A DNA stretch of 64,000 nucleotides, from positions 1 through 64,000 of the forward strand of contig NZ_JBAWJZ010000001.1 in NCBI RefSeq assembly GCF_043876835.1, in the 5' to 3' direction. The notes beneath the pieces are model-generated. The model searched no databases. It was not told where the DNA came from and was given only the letters and a program-made list of their open reading frames with translations. Positions 17,673 to 26,194 of this stretch are shown in pieces; position 1 is the stretch's first letter, and each line of letters starts with the position of its first letter. A program made the position numbers and the translations under genes. The stretch is from Yeosuana sp043876835 (GTDB lineage: Bacteria > Bacteroidota > Bacteroidia > Flavobacteriales > Flavobacteriaceae).

Positions 17673-18362
17673 TTATTGCAATGGTTTATAATTTAAATTT
17701 CTTACTTCTTTAATAATGTCATGGACTTTTTTAACATCCTCTTTCAGTTTAGTGTAATCCCTGTTAGTAATAATTTCTTTCGAAATCAATTGAGAGCCCA
17801 TGCCCACACAGGTTACTCCGGCATCAAACCATCCTTTTAGGTTCGCTTCTGTTGGTGATACACCTCCGGTTGGCATCACACTAGTCCATGGTTGTGGGCC
17901 TTTGATACCTTTTACAAATTGTGGCCCATAAATATCTCCTGGAAATAACTTGACTATCTCACATCCTAATTCTTCTGCTTTTGCTATCTCTGTTAAAGTT
18001 CCGCACCCTGATGACCATAGTACTTTTCTACGGTTACATACAATGGCGATATCTTCTCTTAATACTGGTGTTACTATAAAGTTTGCTCCTAATGCCATAT
18101 ACAAAGAGGCAGCGGCTGCATCTGTCACAGAGCCTACTCCCATAATCATACCTGGTAATTCTTTTATAGCATATTTGGTTAATTCTCCAAAAACCTCATG
18201 AGCGAAATCGCCTCGTGCCGTGAACTCCATTAAACGAGCCCCACCATCATAACAGGCTTTAAGGATGTTTTTACTTAATTCTATATCACTATGAAAGAAT
18301 AACGGAATCATTCCTGTTTCTTTCATGGCTTGTGCCACTTCTATTCTTGTGAATTGTGCCAT
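17673..18362 (-). CDS. eda: KDPG/KHG aldolase
   Basis: This 229-residue class I aldolase splits 2-keto-3-deoxy-6-phosphogluconate into pyruvate and glyceraldehyde-3-phosphate in the cytoplasm. Signatures include LMEFTARGD near residue 45 (catalytic Glu region), IVTPV near 97-101, and EIVKLFPGD near 136-144 with the Schiff-base lysine. A PTGGVSP phosphate-binding loop is also present. It is the last gene of the minus-strand hexuronate operon, 24 bases after kdgK, and performs the final step of the pathway. Length is slightly above the usual 205-215 residues, as is common in Bacteroidota. Confidence 0.95.
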   Translation of the reverse strand: MAQFTRIEVAQAMKETGMIPLFFHSDIELSKNILKACYDGGARLMEFTARGDFAHEVFGELTKYAIKELPGMIMGVGSVTDAAAASLYMALGANFIVTPVLREDIAIVCNRRKVLWSSGCGTLTEIAKAEELGCEIVKLFPGDIYGPQFVKGIKGPQPWTSVMPTGGVSPTEANLKGWFDAGVTCVGMGSQLISKEIITNRDYTKLKEDVKKVHDIIKEVRNLNYKPLQ

Positions 18363-18386
18363 TTTATTTTAACTCTTTTTGTTATG

Positions 18387-19433
18387 TTATCTTGCAACTC
18401 TACCAGAAGCATCACCGCCCATTAGTTTGGTTACTTCATCTATTGTGACTAAGTTGGCATCTCCTTTTATAGTGTGTTTTAAACACGATGCTGCAACTGC
18501 AAAGTCTAAAGCGTTTTGATCATTGTCAGGATAAGTTAATAAGCCATAAATTAATCCTCCCATAAAACTATCGCCTCCTCCAACTCTGTCTACAATGTCT
18601 GTGATTTGATACTGACGAGTTTCCAACATCCTTTTGCCATCATATAAAACCCCTGCCCAAGTGTTGTGTGATGCTGATATAGAGCCTCTAAGGGTTGTTA
18701 TTACCTTTTTGGCTCTTGGAAATTTTGCCATCATTTGTTGACAAACAGACAAAAACGCTTCTGCCTTTACATCGTGTCCATGTGTTTGAACAGCTAATCC
18801 TTCTGGTTTGATACCAAAGTGCATTTCTGCATCTTCTTCATTCCCTAAAACAACATCACAGTATGATGTCAACTCTGTCATAATTTCCACTCGCTTTGCT
18901 GTATCACAATATTTCCAAAGCTTGGCTCTGTAATTTAAATCGGTTGAAATAGTAATGCCCATTTTGTTGGCTGTTTTAACTGCCTCTAAACATACGTCTG
19001 CAGAACTTTGTGATATCGCTGGTGTGATGCCCGTCCAATGGAACCATTCTACGCCTTTAAAAACTTCTTCCCAATTCACCATTCCTAGCCGTATATCGGC
19101 CATAGCTGAATGAGCTCTGTCATATACTACCTTACTACCTCTGCTAACTGCTCCTGTTTCTAAAAAGTAAATCCCTAAACGATCACCGCCCCAAACTATT
19201 TTGTCTACACCTACTCCTCGTTTACGCATCTCCATCATAGCGCACTCTCCTATATCATTTTTTGGTAATCGTGTTACAAAATCAACCGAAATACCATAAT
19301 TTGCTAAGGATACCGCTACATTGGATTCTCCACCTCCATACACTACATCAAAATTATCTGCTTGTGAAAATCTTAAAAATCCTTGTGGTGCTAACCTCAA
19401 CATGATTTCTCCAAATGTGACTACTCTACTCAT
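18387..19433 (-). CDS. kdgK: 2-keto-3-deoxygluconate kinase (PfkB family)
   Basis: This 348-residue sugar kinase phosphorylates KDG to KDPG with ATP. It has the PfkB/ribokinase N-terminal glycine motif YGGGESNVAVSLANYG (about residues 31-46) and the C-terminal signature DRVGGGDSFMGGL (about 286-298), whose Asp is the catalytic base. It sits between the MFS transporter gene and eda in the hexuronate operon, with a 32-base gap upstream and 24 downstream, which identifies the substrate as KDG rather than another sugar. Confidence 0.95.
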   Translation of the reverse strand: MSRVVTFGEIMLRLAPQGFLRFSQADNFDVVYGGGESNVAVSLANYGISVDFVTRLPKNDIGECAMMEMRKRGVGVDKIVWGGDRLGIYFLETGAVSRGSKVVYDRAHSAMADIRLGMVNWEEVFKGVEWFHWTGITPAISQSSADVCLEAVKTANKMGITISTDLNYRAKLWKYCDTAKRVEIMTELTSYCDVVLGNEEDAEMHFGIKPEGLAVQTHGHDVKAEAFLSVCQQMMAKFPRAKKVITTLRGSISASHNTWAGVLYDGKRMLETRQYQITDIVDRVGGGDSFMGGLIYGLLTYPDNDQNALDFAVAASCLKHTIKGDANLVTIDEVTKLMGGDASGRVAR

Positions 19434-19465
19434 TTTATTGTCCTATTATTCAGCTTTTAAATTAA

Positions 19466-20788
19466 TTACTTTTTTATTGGTTTTAAATTTTCGTCTAATG
19501 GGATCATTTTTGGCATTAATAAATGTACCAGACCAAGGATGATTAAATAACTGGAACCTGCAATGAGGAATGCCCAAAAGAAACCTGCTTTTTGGGTAGT
19601 ATCTAGTACTGAGCCTAAAGCTAAACTGCTTACAAATCCAGCAAAACCACCAACCATACCGCCTATACCAACTACAGAAGCGGTTGCCTTCTTTGGAAAA
19701 ATATCCGAAACTAAAGTAAAAATATTAGCAGACCAAGCTTGATGCCCTGCTGCTCCTAGACCTATTAAACATACTGCTACCCATTTACTTTCGGTAAAAG
19801 CAACAAAACAAACTGGCAAAATAATAATAGCACAAATTAACAAGGTTAATTTACGTGATTTGTTAATGGACCAGCCTCTTTTCATAAATGCACCAGAAAG
19901 CCATCCTCCTAATATGCTTCCGCTATCAGCTAAAAGATAAATCACTAAAAAAGGCATACCCATTTCTTTGATTTTCACACCATGGTTTTCAGCTAAAAAT
20001 ATGGCTCCCCAAAATAAATAAAACCACCAAACGGCATCGGTCACTTTTGCTAGCGAAAAAGCCCATGTTTGACGTTTATTTAAAACACTTTTCCAAGGTA
20101 ACCGATCTTCACTTTCTACTTCGGAATCACTTAATATATAGGCTAGCTCTTCTTTAGAAACTTTTGGATGAGCCTCTGGTTTTTTATAAGTGCGTAACCA
20201 TAAAAAAACCCATATCGCACTTAACAATCCTGTGATTAAAAACGGTATTTGCCATAACTTTAAATCTCCTGAACCCCTTTCACCTCCAGTCCAGTAAACA
20301 ATTCCTCCAATTACAAATGGAGCTGCAATAGCACCTAAACTTGTTGCTGCATTAAAAATACCCGTAGCAAAGGCACGGTCCTTTTTAGGAAACCATTCTG
20401 CTGTTGTTTTGATAGCTGCTGGAAAATTACCTGCCTCACCAACTCCTAAACCAAAACGGGCACCTATAAATCCTATAAAACTGAATCCTTTGCCCACAGC
20501 TGCATGCAGCATACCAAATAGACTCCAGATTCCAATTGAAAGAACATATCCTTTTTTAGTTCCTAATTTATCTATTAGTCCTCCCATTATTAATAAACCA
20601 AACATGTATGCCAATTGGAAAGAACCTATTATAAAGGAATAATCTTGTTTAGTCCAATCAAACCACTCAATTAATTCTGGAGACATAATTCCCATTAAAC
20701 TCCTATCGAAATAGTTTATGGTCGTTGCAAAAGCTAAAAGCGCTAATATCCTGTATCTATATGTTCCCATTTTTTTTGGTTCATTCAT
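19466..20788 (-). CDS. MFS hexuronate transporter (ExuT-like)
   Basis: This 440-residue inner-membrane protein has about 12 hydrophobic segments. It opens with the anion:cation symporter/ExuT-type motif TTINYFDRSLMGIMSPEL and has the loop GLLIMGGLIDKLGTKKG and the GLGVGEAGNFPAAIK motif of hexuronate carriers. It most likely imports glucuronate or a related uronate by proton symport. It lies between uxaC and kdgK, so the operon couples uptake to isomerisation and cleavage. Confidence 0.92.
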   Translation of the reverse strand: MNEPKKMGTYRYRILALLAFATTINYFDRSLMGIMSPELIEWFDWTKQDYSFIIGSFQLAYMFGLLIMGGLIDKLGTKKGYVLSIGIWSLFGMLHAAVGKGFSFIGFIGARFGLGVGEAGNFPAAIKTTAEWFPKKDRAFATGIFNAATSLGAIAAPFVIGGIVYWTGGERGSGDLKLWQIPFLITGLLSAIWVFLWLRTYKKPEAHPKVSKEELAYILSDSEVESEDRLPWKSVLNKRQTWAFSLAKVTDAVWWFYLFWGAIFLAENHGVKIKEMGMPFLVIYLLADSGSILGGWLSGAFMKRGWSINKSRKLTLLICAIIILPVCFVAFTESKWVAVCLIGLGAAGHQAWSANIFTLVSDIFPKKATASVVGIGGMVGGFAGFVSSLALGSVLDTTQKAGFFWAFLIAGSSYLIILGLVHLLMPKMIPLDENLKPIKK

Positions 20789-20808
20789 AATTTTAAGTTT
20801 ATTTTAAT

Positions 20809-22221
20809 TCAATTGAAATTGAAATAATTTTTTGCATTGTTATAACAGATATCCTGAACCATGTTACCCAAAAACTCAATATCATTAGGTACTAATCCTT
20901 TCTTAATATCTTCTGCTAATAAATTACACAAAATGCGTCTAAAATATTCATGTCTTGGAAAAGATAAAAAACTACGACTATCTGTAAGCATTCCAATAAA
21001 TCTACTCAATAATCCCATATTTGACATAGCATTTAATTGTTTTTCTATACCGTCTTTCTGATCCAAGAACCACCAGCCAGAACCCCACTGCATTTTACCT
21101 GGTGTGCCTCCAGCTTGAAAGTTTCCCATCATTGTCACGAAGATTTCATTCTGCGAGGGATTTAAATTATAGGTAATTGTTTTTGCAAGTTGATCTGTTG
21201 CATTAAGCGTGTTAAAAAGTTGAGACATAAATTCTGCCATAGGAAAATCGCCTATAGAATCGCAACCTGCATCTAACCCTATTTGTTCTACTAATCGGCT
21301 GTTGTTATTTCTAATGGGGCCTAAATGGTATTGCTGTACCCAATTATATTCGTGATATTTTTTACCAAGATGAATGAAAAGACTAGATCTGTATTTATTA
21401 ATTTCTAAGGTTGAAAGCGATTCTCCTTTTAATTTTTTATTGAAAATAGTTGAAACTTCATCTTCTGTAAAATATTCAATAACTAATGCTTCTCCAACAC
21501 CAAAATCTGATAAACGACATCCGTTTTCATTAAAATAAAGAATTCTGTCATCAATAGCTTTTAAGAAATCTGAATAGGTTTTTATTTCAAATTTTACTAC
21601 CGTTTCTAATTTGTTTATATAAGGTAAAAACTTATCTTGTCCTATAAAAAACAATTCGTCGGCTCTAAACGTTGGATAGACCTTTGTAAAAAAACCTGCT
21701 TTTGCAATGGCTTTATGATATTGTAAATCTTCTGTTGGGTCGTCTGTAGTGCAAACCACTTCAACCTTCATGTGCTCTAATAACTGTGCAGGTGTTTTAT
21801 TTTCTAAAATGGCATTTGCCTTTTCATAGATTGCATCGGCAGTACTTAGCTGAAGAATATCATCAATATCAAAATAACGCTTCAATTCTAATTGGGTCCA
21901 GTGAAACAGCGGATTTCTTAAAGTATAAGGCACGGTTTCTGCCCATTTATAAAATCTGTCTTTTAAAGAGGCTGAACCTGTTATAAAATTCTCATCAACA
22001 CCATTGGCTCGCATACCTCGCCATTTATAATGGTCACCTTTCAACCAAGCTTCTGTTATGTTTTTTACAGGTTGGTTTTCGGCAATGAGTTTTGGTGACA
22101 AGTGATTATGGTAATCAATTATTGGCATATCTTTCGCGTAGTTGTGATATAGTTCTACAGCGACATCTGAGTTCAATAAAAAATTATCGGTAATAAAGGT
22201 TTTTGACTTTATTAGTGTCAT
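20809..22221 (-). CDS. uxaC: Glucuronate (uronate) isomerase
   Basis: This 470-residue enzyme of the amidohydrolase superfamily converts D-glucuronate to D-fructuronate (and galacturonate to tagaturonate). The metal-site motif IIDYHNHLSPKLIAENQ near residues 34-50 and the length are typical of UxaC. Further family segments include HWTQLELKRYF, VVCTTDDPTEDLQYH and LGPIRNNNSRLVEQIGLDAGCDS. Its start codon directly follows the uxuA stop codon with no gap, so translation is probably coupled. It is the entry step of the operon. Confidence 0.97.
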   Translation of the reverse strand: MTLIKSKTFITDNFLLNSDVAVELYHNYAKDMPIIDYHNHLSPKLIAENQPVKNITEAWLKGDHYKWRGMRANGVDENFITGSASLKDRFYKWAETVPYTLRNPLFHWTQLELKRYFDIDDILQLSTADAIYEKANAILENKTPAQLLEHMKVEVVCTTDDPTEDLQYHKAIAKAGFFTKVYPTFRADELFFIGQDKFLPYINKLETVVKFEIKTYSDFLKAIDDRILYFNENGCRLSDFGVGEALVIEYFTEDEVSTIFNKKLKGESLSTLEINKYRSSLFIHLGKKYHEYNWVQQYHLGPIRNNNSRLVEQIGLDAGCDSIGDFPMAEFMSQLFNTLNATDQLAKTITYNLNPSQNEIFVTMMGNFQAGGTPGKMQWGSGWWFLDQKDGIEKQLNAMSNMGLLSRFIGMLTDSRSFLSFPRHEYFRRILCNLLAEDIKKGLVPNDIEFLGNMVQDICYNNAKNYFNFN

Positions 22222-23400
22222 TTATACTAAACTTTTTGAAATTCCTAATTCTAATCCTCTCAGTTCAGCCAAACCACGAAGTCTTCCGATACCTGAATAG
22301 CCAGGATTTGTTTTTTTTTGTAAATCGTCTAACATTTGATGGCCATGGTCTGGACGCATGGGTATTAATTTATCTTTCATGCCGGCAGCGTTTCTTTTTC
22401 GTTCTTCGAAAACAATTTCTTTAACCACACCATACATATCAACATCGCCTTCTAAATGATTGGCTTCGTAAAAATTACCTTTTTCATCACTCTGAGTACT
22501 TCTTAAGTGAATAAAATGAACACGATCTGCAAAGCGTTTAAATATTTGTACCAGATTATTATCTGCTCTTACTCCTAAAGAACCCGTACAGAATGTAATT
22601 CCGTTTGATCTGTCTGAAACTTGCTCGAATAAATATGCATAATCGGCTTCGGTACTAACAACTCTTGGTAATCCTAAAATAGGATACGGCGGATCATCTG
22701 GATGAATGCACATTAAAACACCATTTTGTGATGCTACAGGAACAATCTCTTTTAAAAACGAAGCCAAATTTTCTCTTAATTTCTGCGCATCAATAGCTGC
22801 ATAAGTATCTAAAATGGTTTGAAATTGCTCTAACGTATAGCCTTCTTCAGCTCCTGGCAAACCAGCTATGATATTTCTAACAAGTTTTTGTTTTTCTTCT
22901 TCGGTAAGTTTATCAACATAAGCCTTAGCTTCTGCTTGTAACTCTTTAGAATATGAGTCTTTAGCGCCTGGTCTTTGTAATAAATACAATTCAAACGCAG
23001 CAAAAGCAGTGACATCAAAACGCAAGGCTTTTGAGCCATCTTCCACTTCAAAAGCTAAATCGGTACGTGTCCAGTCTAAAACAGGCATAAAATTATAACA
23101 CACAATGTGAATACCACAAGCAGCTAAATTTTGAATGCTTTGTTTATAATTTTCAATATACTGCTTAAAATTTCCTGAACGTGTTTTAATGTTTTCGTGT
23201 ACTGGAACACTTTCTACAACGCTCCATGTAAGTCCTGCACTTTCAATGGTTTCTTTTCTTTTTTTTATTTCATCAATGGTCCAAACGGTTCCGTTTGGAA
23301 TATGATGTAATGCCGATACTACTCCTGTTGCTCCTGCTTGTTTTATGTCTGATAACGATACGGGATCATTGGATCCGTACCAACGCCATGTTTGTTCCAT
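22222..23400 (-). CDS. uxuA: Mannonate dehydratase
   Basis: This 392-residue TIM-barrel enzyme of the xylose-isomerase-like superfamily dehydrates D-mannonate to 2-keto-3-deoxygluconate. Signatures include WRWYGSNDPVSL near the N-terminus, MCIHPDDPPYPILGLPRVVS (metal site, about 240-259), FCTGSLGVRADNN, and RPDHGHQMLDD near 350-360. Length matches the E. coli enzyme. It lies 16 bases after the SDR gene and abuts uxaC, linking fructuronate reduction to KDG formation. Confidence 0.97.
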   Translation of the reverse strand: MEQTWRWYGSNDPVSLSDIKQAGATGVVSALHHIPNGTVWTIDEIKKRKETIESAGLTWSVVESVPVHENIKTRSGNFKQYIENYKQSIQNLAACGIHIVCYNFMPVLDWTRTDLAFEVEDGSKALRFDVTAFAAFELYLLQRPGAKDSYSKELQAEAKAYVDKLTEEEKQKLVRNIIAGLPGAEEGYTLEQFQTILDTYAAIDAQKLRENLASFLKEIVPVASQNGVLMCIHPDDPPYPILGLPRVVSTEADYAYLFEQVSDRSNGITFCTGSLGVRADNNLVQIFKRFADRVHFIHLRSTQSDEKGNFYEANHLEGDVDMYGVVKEIVFEERKRNAAGMKDKLIPMRPDHGHQMLDDLQKKTNPGYSGIGRLRGLAELRGLELGISKSLV

Positions 23401-23416
23401 AATTTATAAATTTCAA

Positions 23417-24244
23417 TTAAACACCACTATAAGCAGAAAAGCCTCCATCAATTGGGATCACAACACCTGTTACAAAAGAAGACGTTTCATCACATAAATA
23501 CAAAGTGGTACTTATTAAATCTTCTGGTTCTCCGTAACGACCCATAGGTGTTTGGTCTATAATTTGTTGCCCTCTTTTTGTTAAACTCCCATCTGTATTA
23601 GTTAATAAGGTTCTGTTTTGATCTGTTAAGAAAAATCCTGGAGCTAAGGCGTTCACACGAATACCTACTTTTGAAAAATGCACTGCCAACCATTGTGTAA
23701 AGTTAGAAACTGCTGCTTTTGCACCACTATAGGCTGGTATTTTTGTAAGTGGTGTAAAGGCGTTCATAGATGAAATATTTAAAATACTGCATCCTTTTTT
23801 ACCAACCATATCTTTTGCAAATATTTGAGTTGGTAATAAGGTTCCTATAAAGTTTAAGTTAAAAACAAACTTTATCCCTTCGGTATCTAAATCAAAAAAT
23901 GTTTTAAACCCTTCGGTTGTATTCATTAAATCTTCTTCTAACAAATGTGGATTGGAAGTGGTTCCCAAAGGGTGATTTCCTCCTGCACCGTTTATCAAAA
24001 TATCACAGCTTCCTAATTTGGCATTGACTTCTGCCTTAGCTGTTTCTAAAGAACCCTTTTCTAAAACATTTGCCATAACACCTATAGCGACACCTCCTTC
24101 TCTTTTAATTTCATCAGCTACTTTTTCTGCCGCTTCAAACTTCAAATCCAAGACCGCTATTTTATGACCTTGTTTTGCTAATGCTTTTGCAAGCGTACTA
24201 CACAATACGCCTCCTGCTCCTGTTAATACGACTATTTTACTCAT
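23417..24244 (-). CDS. SDR oxidoreductase, probable D-mannonate (fructuronate) reductase
   Basis: This 275-residue short-chain dehydrogenase has an N-terminal nucleotide-binding motif VLTGAGGVLC (last Gly of the usual motif is Cys15), INGAGGN near residues 85-91 in place of NNAG, a catalytic Ser in NISSMN, and YSGAK with the catalytic Tyr and Lys. It is the first gene of the hexuronate operon, which has no long-chain UxuB gene. The missing step, NADH-dependent reduction of fructuronate to mannonate, is therefore assigned to it by context. SDR enzymes with this role are known in other bacteria. Confidence 0.9.
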   Translation of the reverse strand: MSKIVVLTGAGGVLCSTLAKALAKQGHKIAVLDLKFEAAEKVADEIKREGGVAIGVMANVLEKGSLETAKAEVNAKLGSCDILINGAGGNHPLGTTSNPHLLEEDLMNTTEGFKTFFDLDTEGIKFVFNLNFIGTLLPTQIFAKDMVGKKGCSILNISSMNAFTPLTKIPAYSGAKAAVSNFTQWLAVHFSKVGIRVNALAPGFFLTDQNRTLLTNTDGSLTKRGQQIIDQTPMGRYGEPEDLISTTLYLCDETSSFVTGVVIPIDGGFSAYSGV

Positions 24245-24292
24245 TTGTTTTTATTAATTGTAAATTTTATAATATCATTTTCATATACAATC

Positions 24293-24304
24293 GTGTGCGT
24301 ACAC
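24293..24304. promoter_or_regulatory. LacI-type operator 1 of the hexuronate operon
   Basis: GTGTGCGTACAC has inverted half-sites GTGT and ACAC around a GCGT centre. The identical 12-mer recurs 31 bp away at 24324-24335. It lies 49 bases upstream of the SDR start codon and just downstream of a TACATTTG -7-like element, a position where binding would block transcription of the operon. Confidence 0.75.
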
Positions 24305-24305
24305 G

Positions 24306-24313
24306 CAAATGTA
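24306..24313 (-). promoter_or_regulatory. Putative -7 element of the hexuronate operon
   Basis: On the minus strand this reads TACATTTG, a match to the Bacteroidota TAnnTTTG -7 consensus. It lies between the two GTGTGCGTACAC operators. No clear -33 TTG box was found at normal spacing, so the assignment is tentative. Confidence 0.35.
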
Positions 24314-24323
24314 ATAAAAAATA

Positions 24324-24335
24324 GTGTGCGTACAC
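24324..24335. promoter_or_regulatory. LacI-type operator 2 of the hexuronate operon
   Basis: This is an exact copy of GTGTGCGTACAC, centred 31 bp (about three helical turns) from operator 1 and 82 bases upstream of the divergent LacI start codon. Confidence 0.75.
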
Positions 24336-24417
24336 ATTTTATTGAAATTTATGTTTAAATTGCTCAGATAACTCACAGGTCGAGTAAAAAAATGAAGCCA
24401 TATTATATAATTTTAAA

Positions 24418-25521
24418 ATGATAAGAATCAAAGATATCGCCAAAGAAGCTAATGTATCTGAAGGAACCGTTGATAGGGTTATACATAACAGAGGCGGAGT
24501 TTCAAAAATAACGGAAGAGAAAATTAAAAAAATCATTAAAGACAATAACTTTAACTTAAACCCCATTGCTAGTGCGCTTGCCATGCAAAGCAAATACAAT
24601 ATTGCTGTATTGATTCCAGAATACAGTGATGCAGACATATTCTGGAAATCTCCTTATTTAGGAATTTTAAAAGGTATAGAGGAAATCAAAAATCTTGGCA
24701 TTAAAGTCAATTGTTTTAAATTTGACCAATATAATCCAAACTCCTATAAAAACTCTTTTAAAGAATTATTAAAAACTAACCCTTCAGGGATCATATTTGT
24801 TCCGCTATTTTTCAAAGAAACCAATCAAATCATCAATCAGTTGCGCAAATTAAAAATCAAATATATGTTTTTAAATGTGGATATTGAAAGGTTTAAAAAT
24901 ACCATTTTCATTGGTCAAGATTCCTATACAGCTGGGTACATCGCAGGAAAGCTCATGCATTTATGTTTACCTGAGAAATCTACTTTTTTAATAATCCAAT
25001 CTAGGCACAATATTACTGACAACAATGCTATATCAAAAAGAATTGAAGGCTTTAAAGACTATTTTATTAGAAATAATATTAAGAATGAAACATTAAATCT
25101 TAAAATTGAAAATCTTAATGATTCAAAAGATAACCGTCAAAAGATAAATTCATATTTAAAACTTCACAAATCAATTAATGGAATATTTGTCCCATCAAGT
25201 AGAATATCTACAATTGTAGATTGTTTGATAGATATTTATTTGAAAAGGGTGCAAATGATAGGTTTTGACAACACACCACAGAATATTGATTGTCTAAAAA
25301 ACAATTCCATTTCTTTTTTAATATCACAAAAATCTTTTGATCAAGGTTATGAATCTATTCGCATCATGAAAGACCTCTTACTTAAAAAGAAACTACCTGA
25401 AAATAAAATATATTTTCCTATTGATATTCTTACAAAGGAAAATGTTATGTTCAATGAAAGAAATCAATTTGAGTTTGAAAATGAGATTTCAAATGACAAA
25501 ATTACAGTCAAATTAAAATAA
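24418..25521 (+). CDS. LacI-family regulator of the hexuronate operon
   Basis: This 367-residue protein has an N-terminal helix-turn-helix at about 3-25 (IRIKDIAKEANVSEGTVDRVI). A substrate-binding domain resembling periplasmic sugar-binding proteins follows (about 60-340; for example IAVLIPEYSDADIFW and VQMIGFDNTP). It is transcribed away from the uronate operon, and two identical GTGTGCGTACAC sites lie in the intergenic region. The natural inference is a repressor relieved by a uronate or KDG intermediate. The segment SEGTVDRVIHNRGGVS departs from the classic VSxxTVSRVLN form, a variant seen in the LacI regulators whose sensor domain is of periplasmic-binding type. Confidence 0.9.
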   Translation: MIRIKDIAKEANVSEGTVDRVIHNRGGVSKITEEKIKKIIKDNNFNLNPIASALAMQSKYNIAVLIPEYSDADIFWKSPYLGILKGIEEIKNLGIKVNCFKFDQYNPNSYKNSFKELLKTNPSGIIFVPLFFKETNQIINQLRKLKIKYMFLNVDIERFKNTIFIGQDSYTAGYIAGKLMHLCLPEKSTFLIIQSRHNITDNNAISKRIEGFKDYFIRNNIKNETLNLKIENLNDSKDNRQKINSYLKLHKSINGIFVPSSRISTIVDCLIDIYLKRVQMIGFDNTPQNIDCLKNNSISFLISQKSFDQGYESIRIMKDLLLKKKLPENKIYFPIDILTKENVMFNERNQFEFENEISNDKITVKLK

Positions 25522-25975
25522 ATAAAAAAAGAGAATTATTTCTAATATTAATATCGATAGTTAAAATTATACTTCTTACTTCGTTTTTAGTTTCCACATA
25601 AAAAATGAAAATAGAAATAGAGGTAAAGGGCTATAAATTTCTCAAGTTAAGACTAATTCTCCCCATGTAGTGTTATGTTTTTTTACTTAGAAAACCGTAT
25701 AGACTAAGTACGGCGGCAACCATAGACTTCCGTAATAACTTTGAATTCATTTGAACCAACACTTACAGTATATTGGCCGAACCTGTTAATAAGAAGACCG
25801 TTAGAAAACATTCTAATTCCTACCGAAACAAAAATTGCATAAATTTAAACATATTACAGAGACGTATAATATAGTATAGAGAATTTTAAAATAAGATGTG
25901 ATTTTATTAATAACAAAAATACAAAACGTTGTACCTATGTTATTCCCAGCCAAAAAAAGTCAATCTTTTGAATAA
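25522..25975. other. Intergenic stretch without a confident gene
   Basis: About 450 bases separate the LacI regulator from the tRNA terminator. Only one item stands out: a minus-strand reading frame at 25704-25811 with ATG and TAG (MFSNGLLINRFGQYTVSVG... in its first part, ending TEVYGCRRT) that looks protein-like but matches no family I recognise. The local base composition is less AT-rich there than in the surrounding DNA. It may be a gene relic. Confidence 0.4.
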
Positions 25976-26005
25976 AAAAAGCCTCTTATTTCCAAGAAGC
26001 TTTTT
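25976..26005 (-). terminator. Terminator of tRNA-Leu
   Basis: On the minus strand AAAAAGCTTCTT pairs with AAGAGGCTTTTT (one G-T wobble) around a 6-base GGAAAT loop, ending in a T-run. It begins 10 bases downstream of the tRNA 3' end. Confidence 0.8.
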
Positions 26006-26015
26006 CCTTTAGTTG

Positions 26016-26097
26016 TGCGGGCGGGGAGACTCGAACTCCCACACCTCGCGGCACTAGATCCTAAGTCTAGCGTGTCTACCAATTCCACCACGCCCGC
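26016..26097 (-). tRNA. tRNA-Leu(UAG)
   Basis: The 82-nt minus-strand sequence folds as a class II tRNA. Acceptor arms are GCGGGCG and CGCCCGC with discriminator A. The D-arm region is TGGTGGAATTGGTAGACAC. The anticodon stem CTAGA/TCTAG encloses loop CTTAGGA, whose positions 34-36 read TAG. A variable arm and a T-arm with GTTCGAGTC follow. CCA is not encoded, as is common in this phylum. Confidence 0.96.
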
Positions 26098-26194
26098 TAA
26101 AGGTTTGCAAATATAATCAAGATTTTTAAATTGCAAACACATCCCTTTAAAAACCTTCAATTTTTATTACTTTTGAAGCAAATACAATTTTATC

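Noticed and set aside
25960..26160. A 66-codon minus-strand reading frame over the tRNA region
   Set aside because: It runs through tRNA-Leu and its terminator; the peptide (for example VELVDTLDLGSSAARCGSS) is the well-known false translation of a tRNA-Leu gene.
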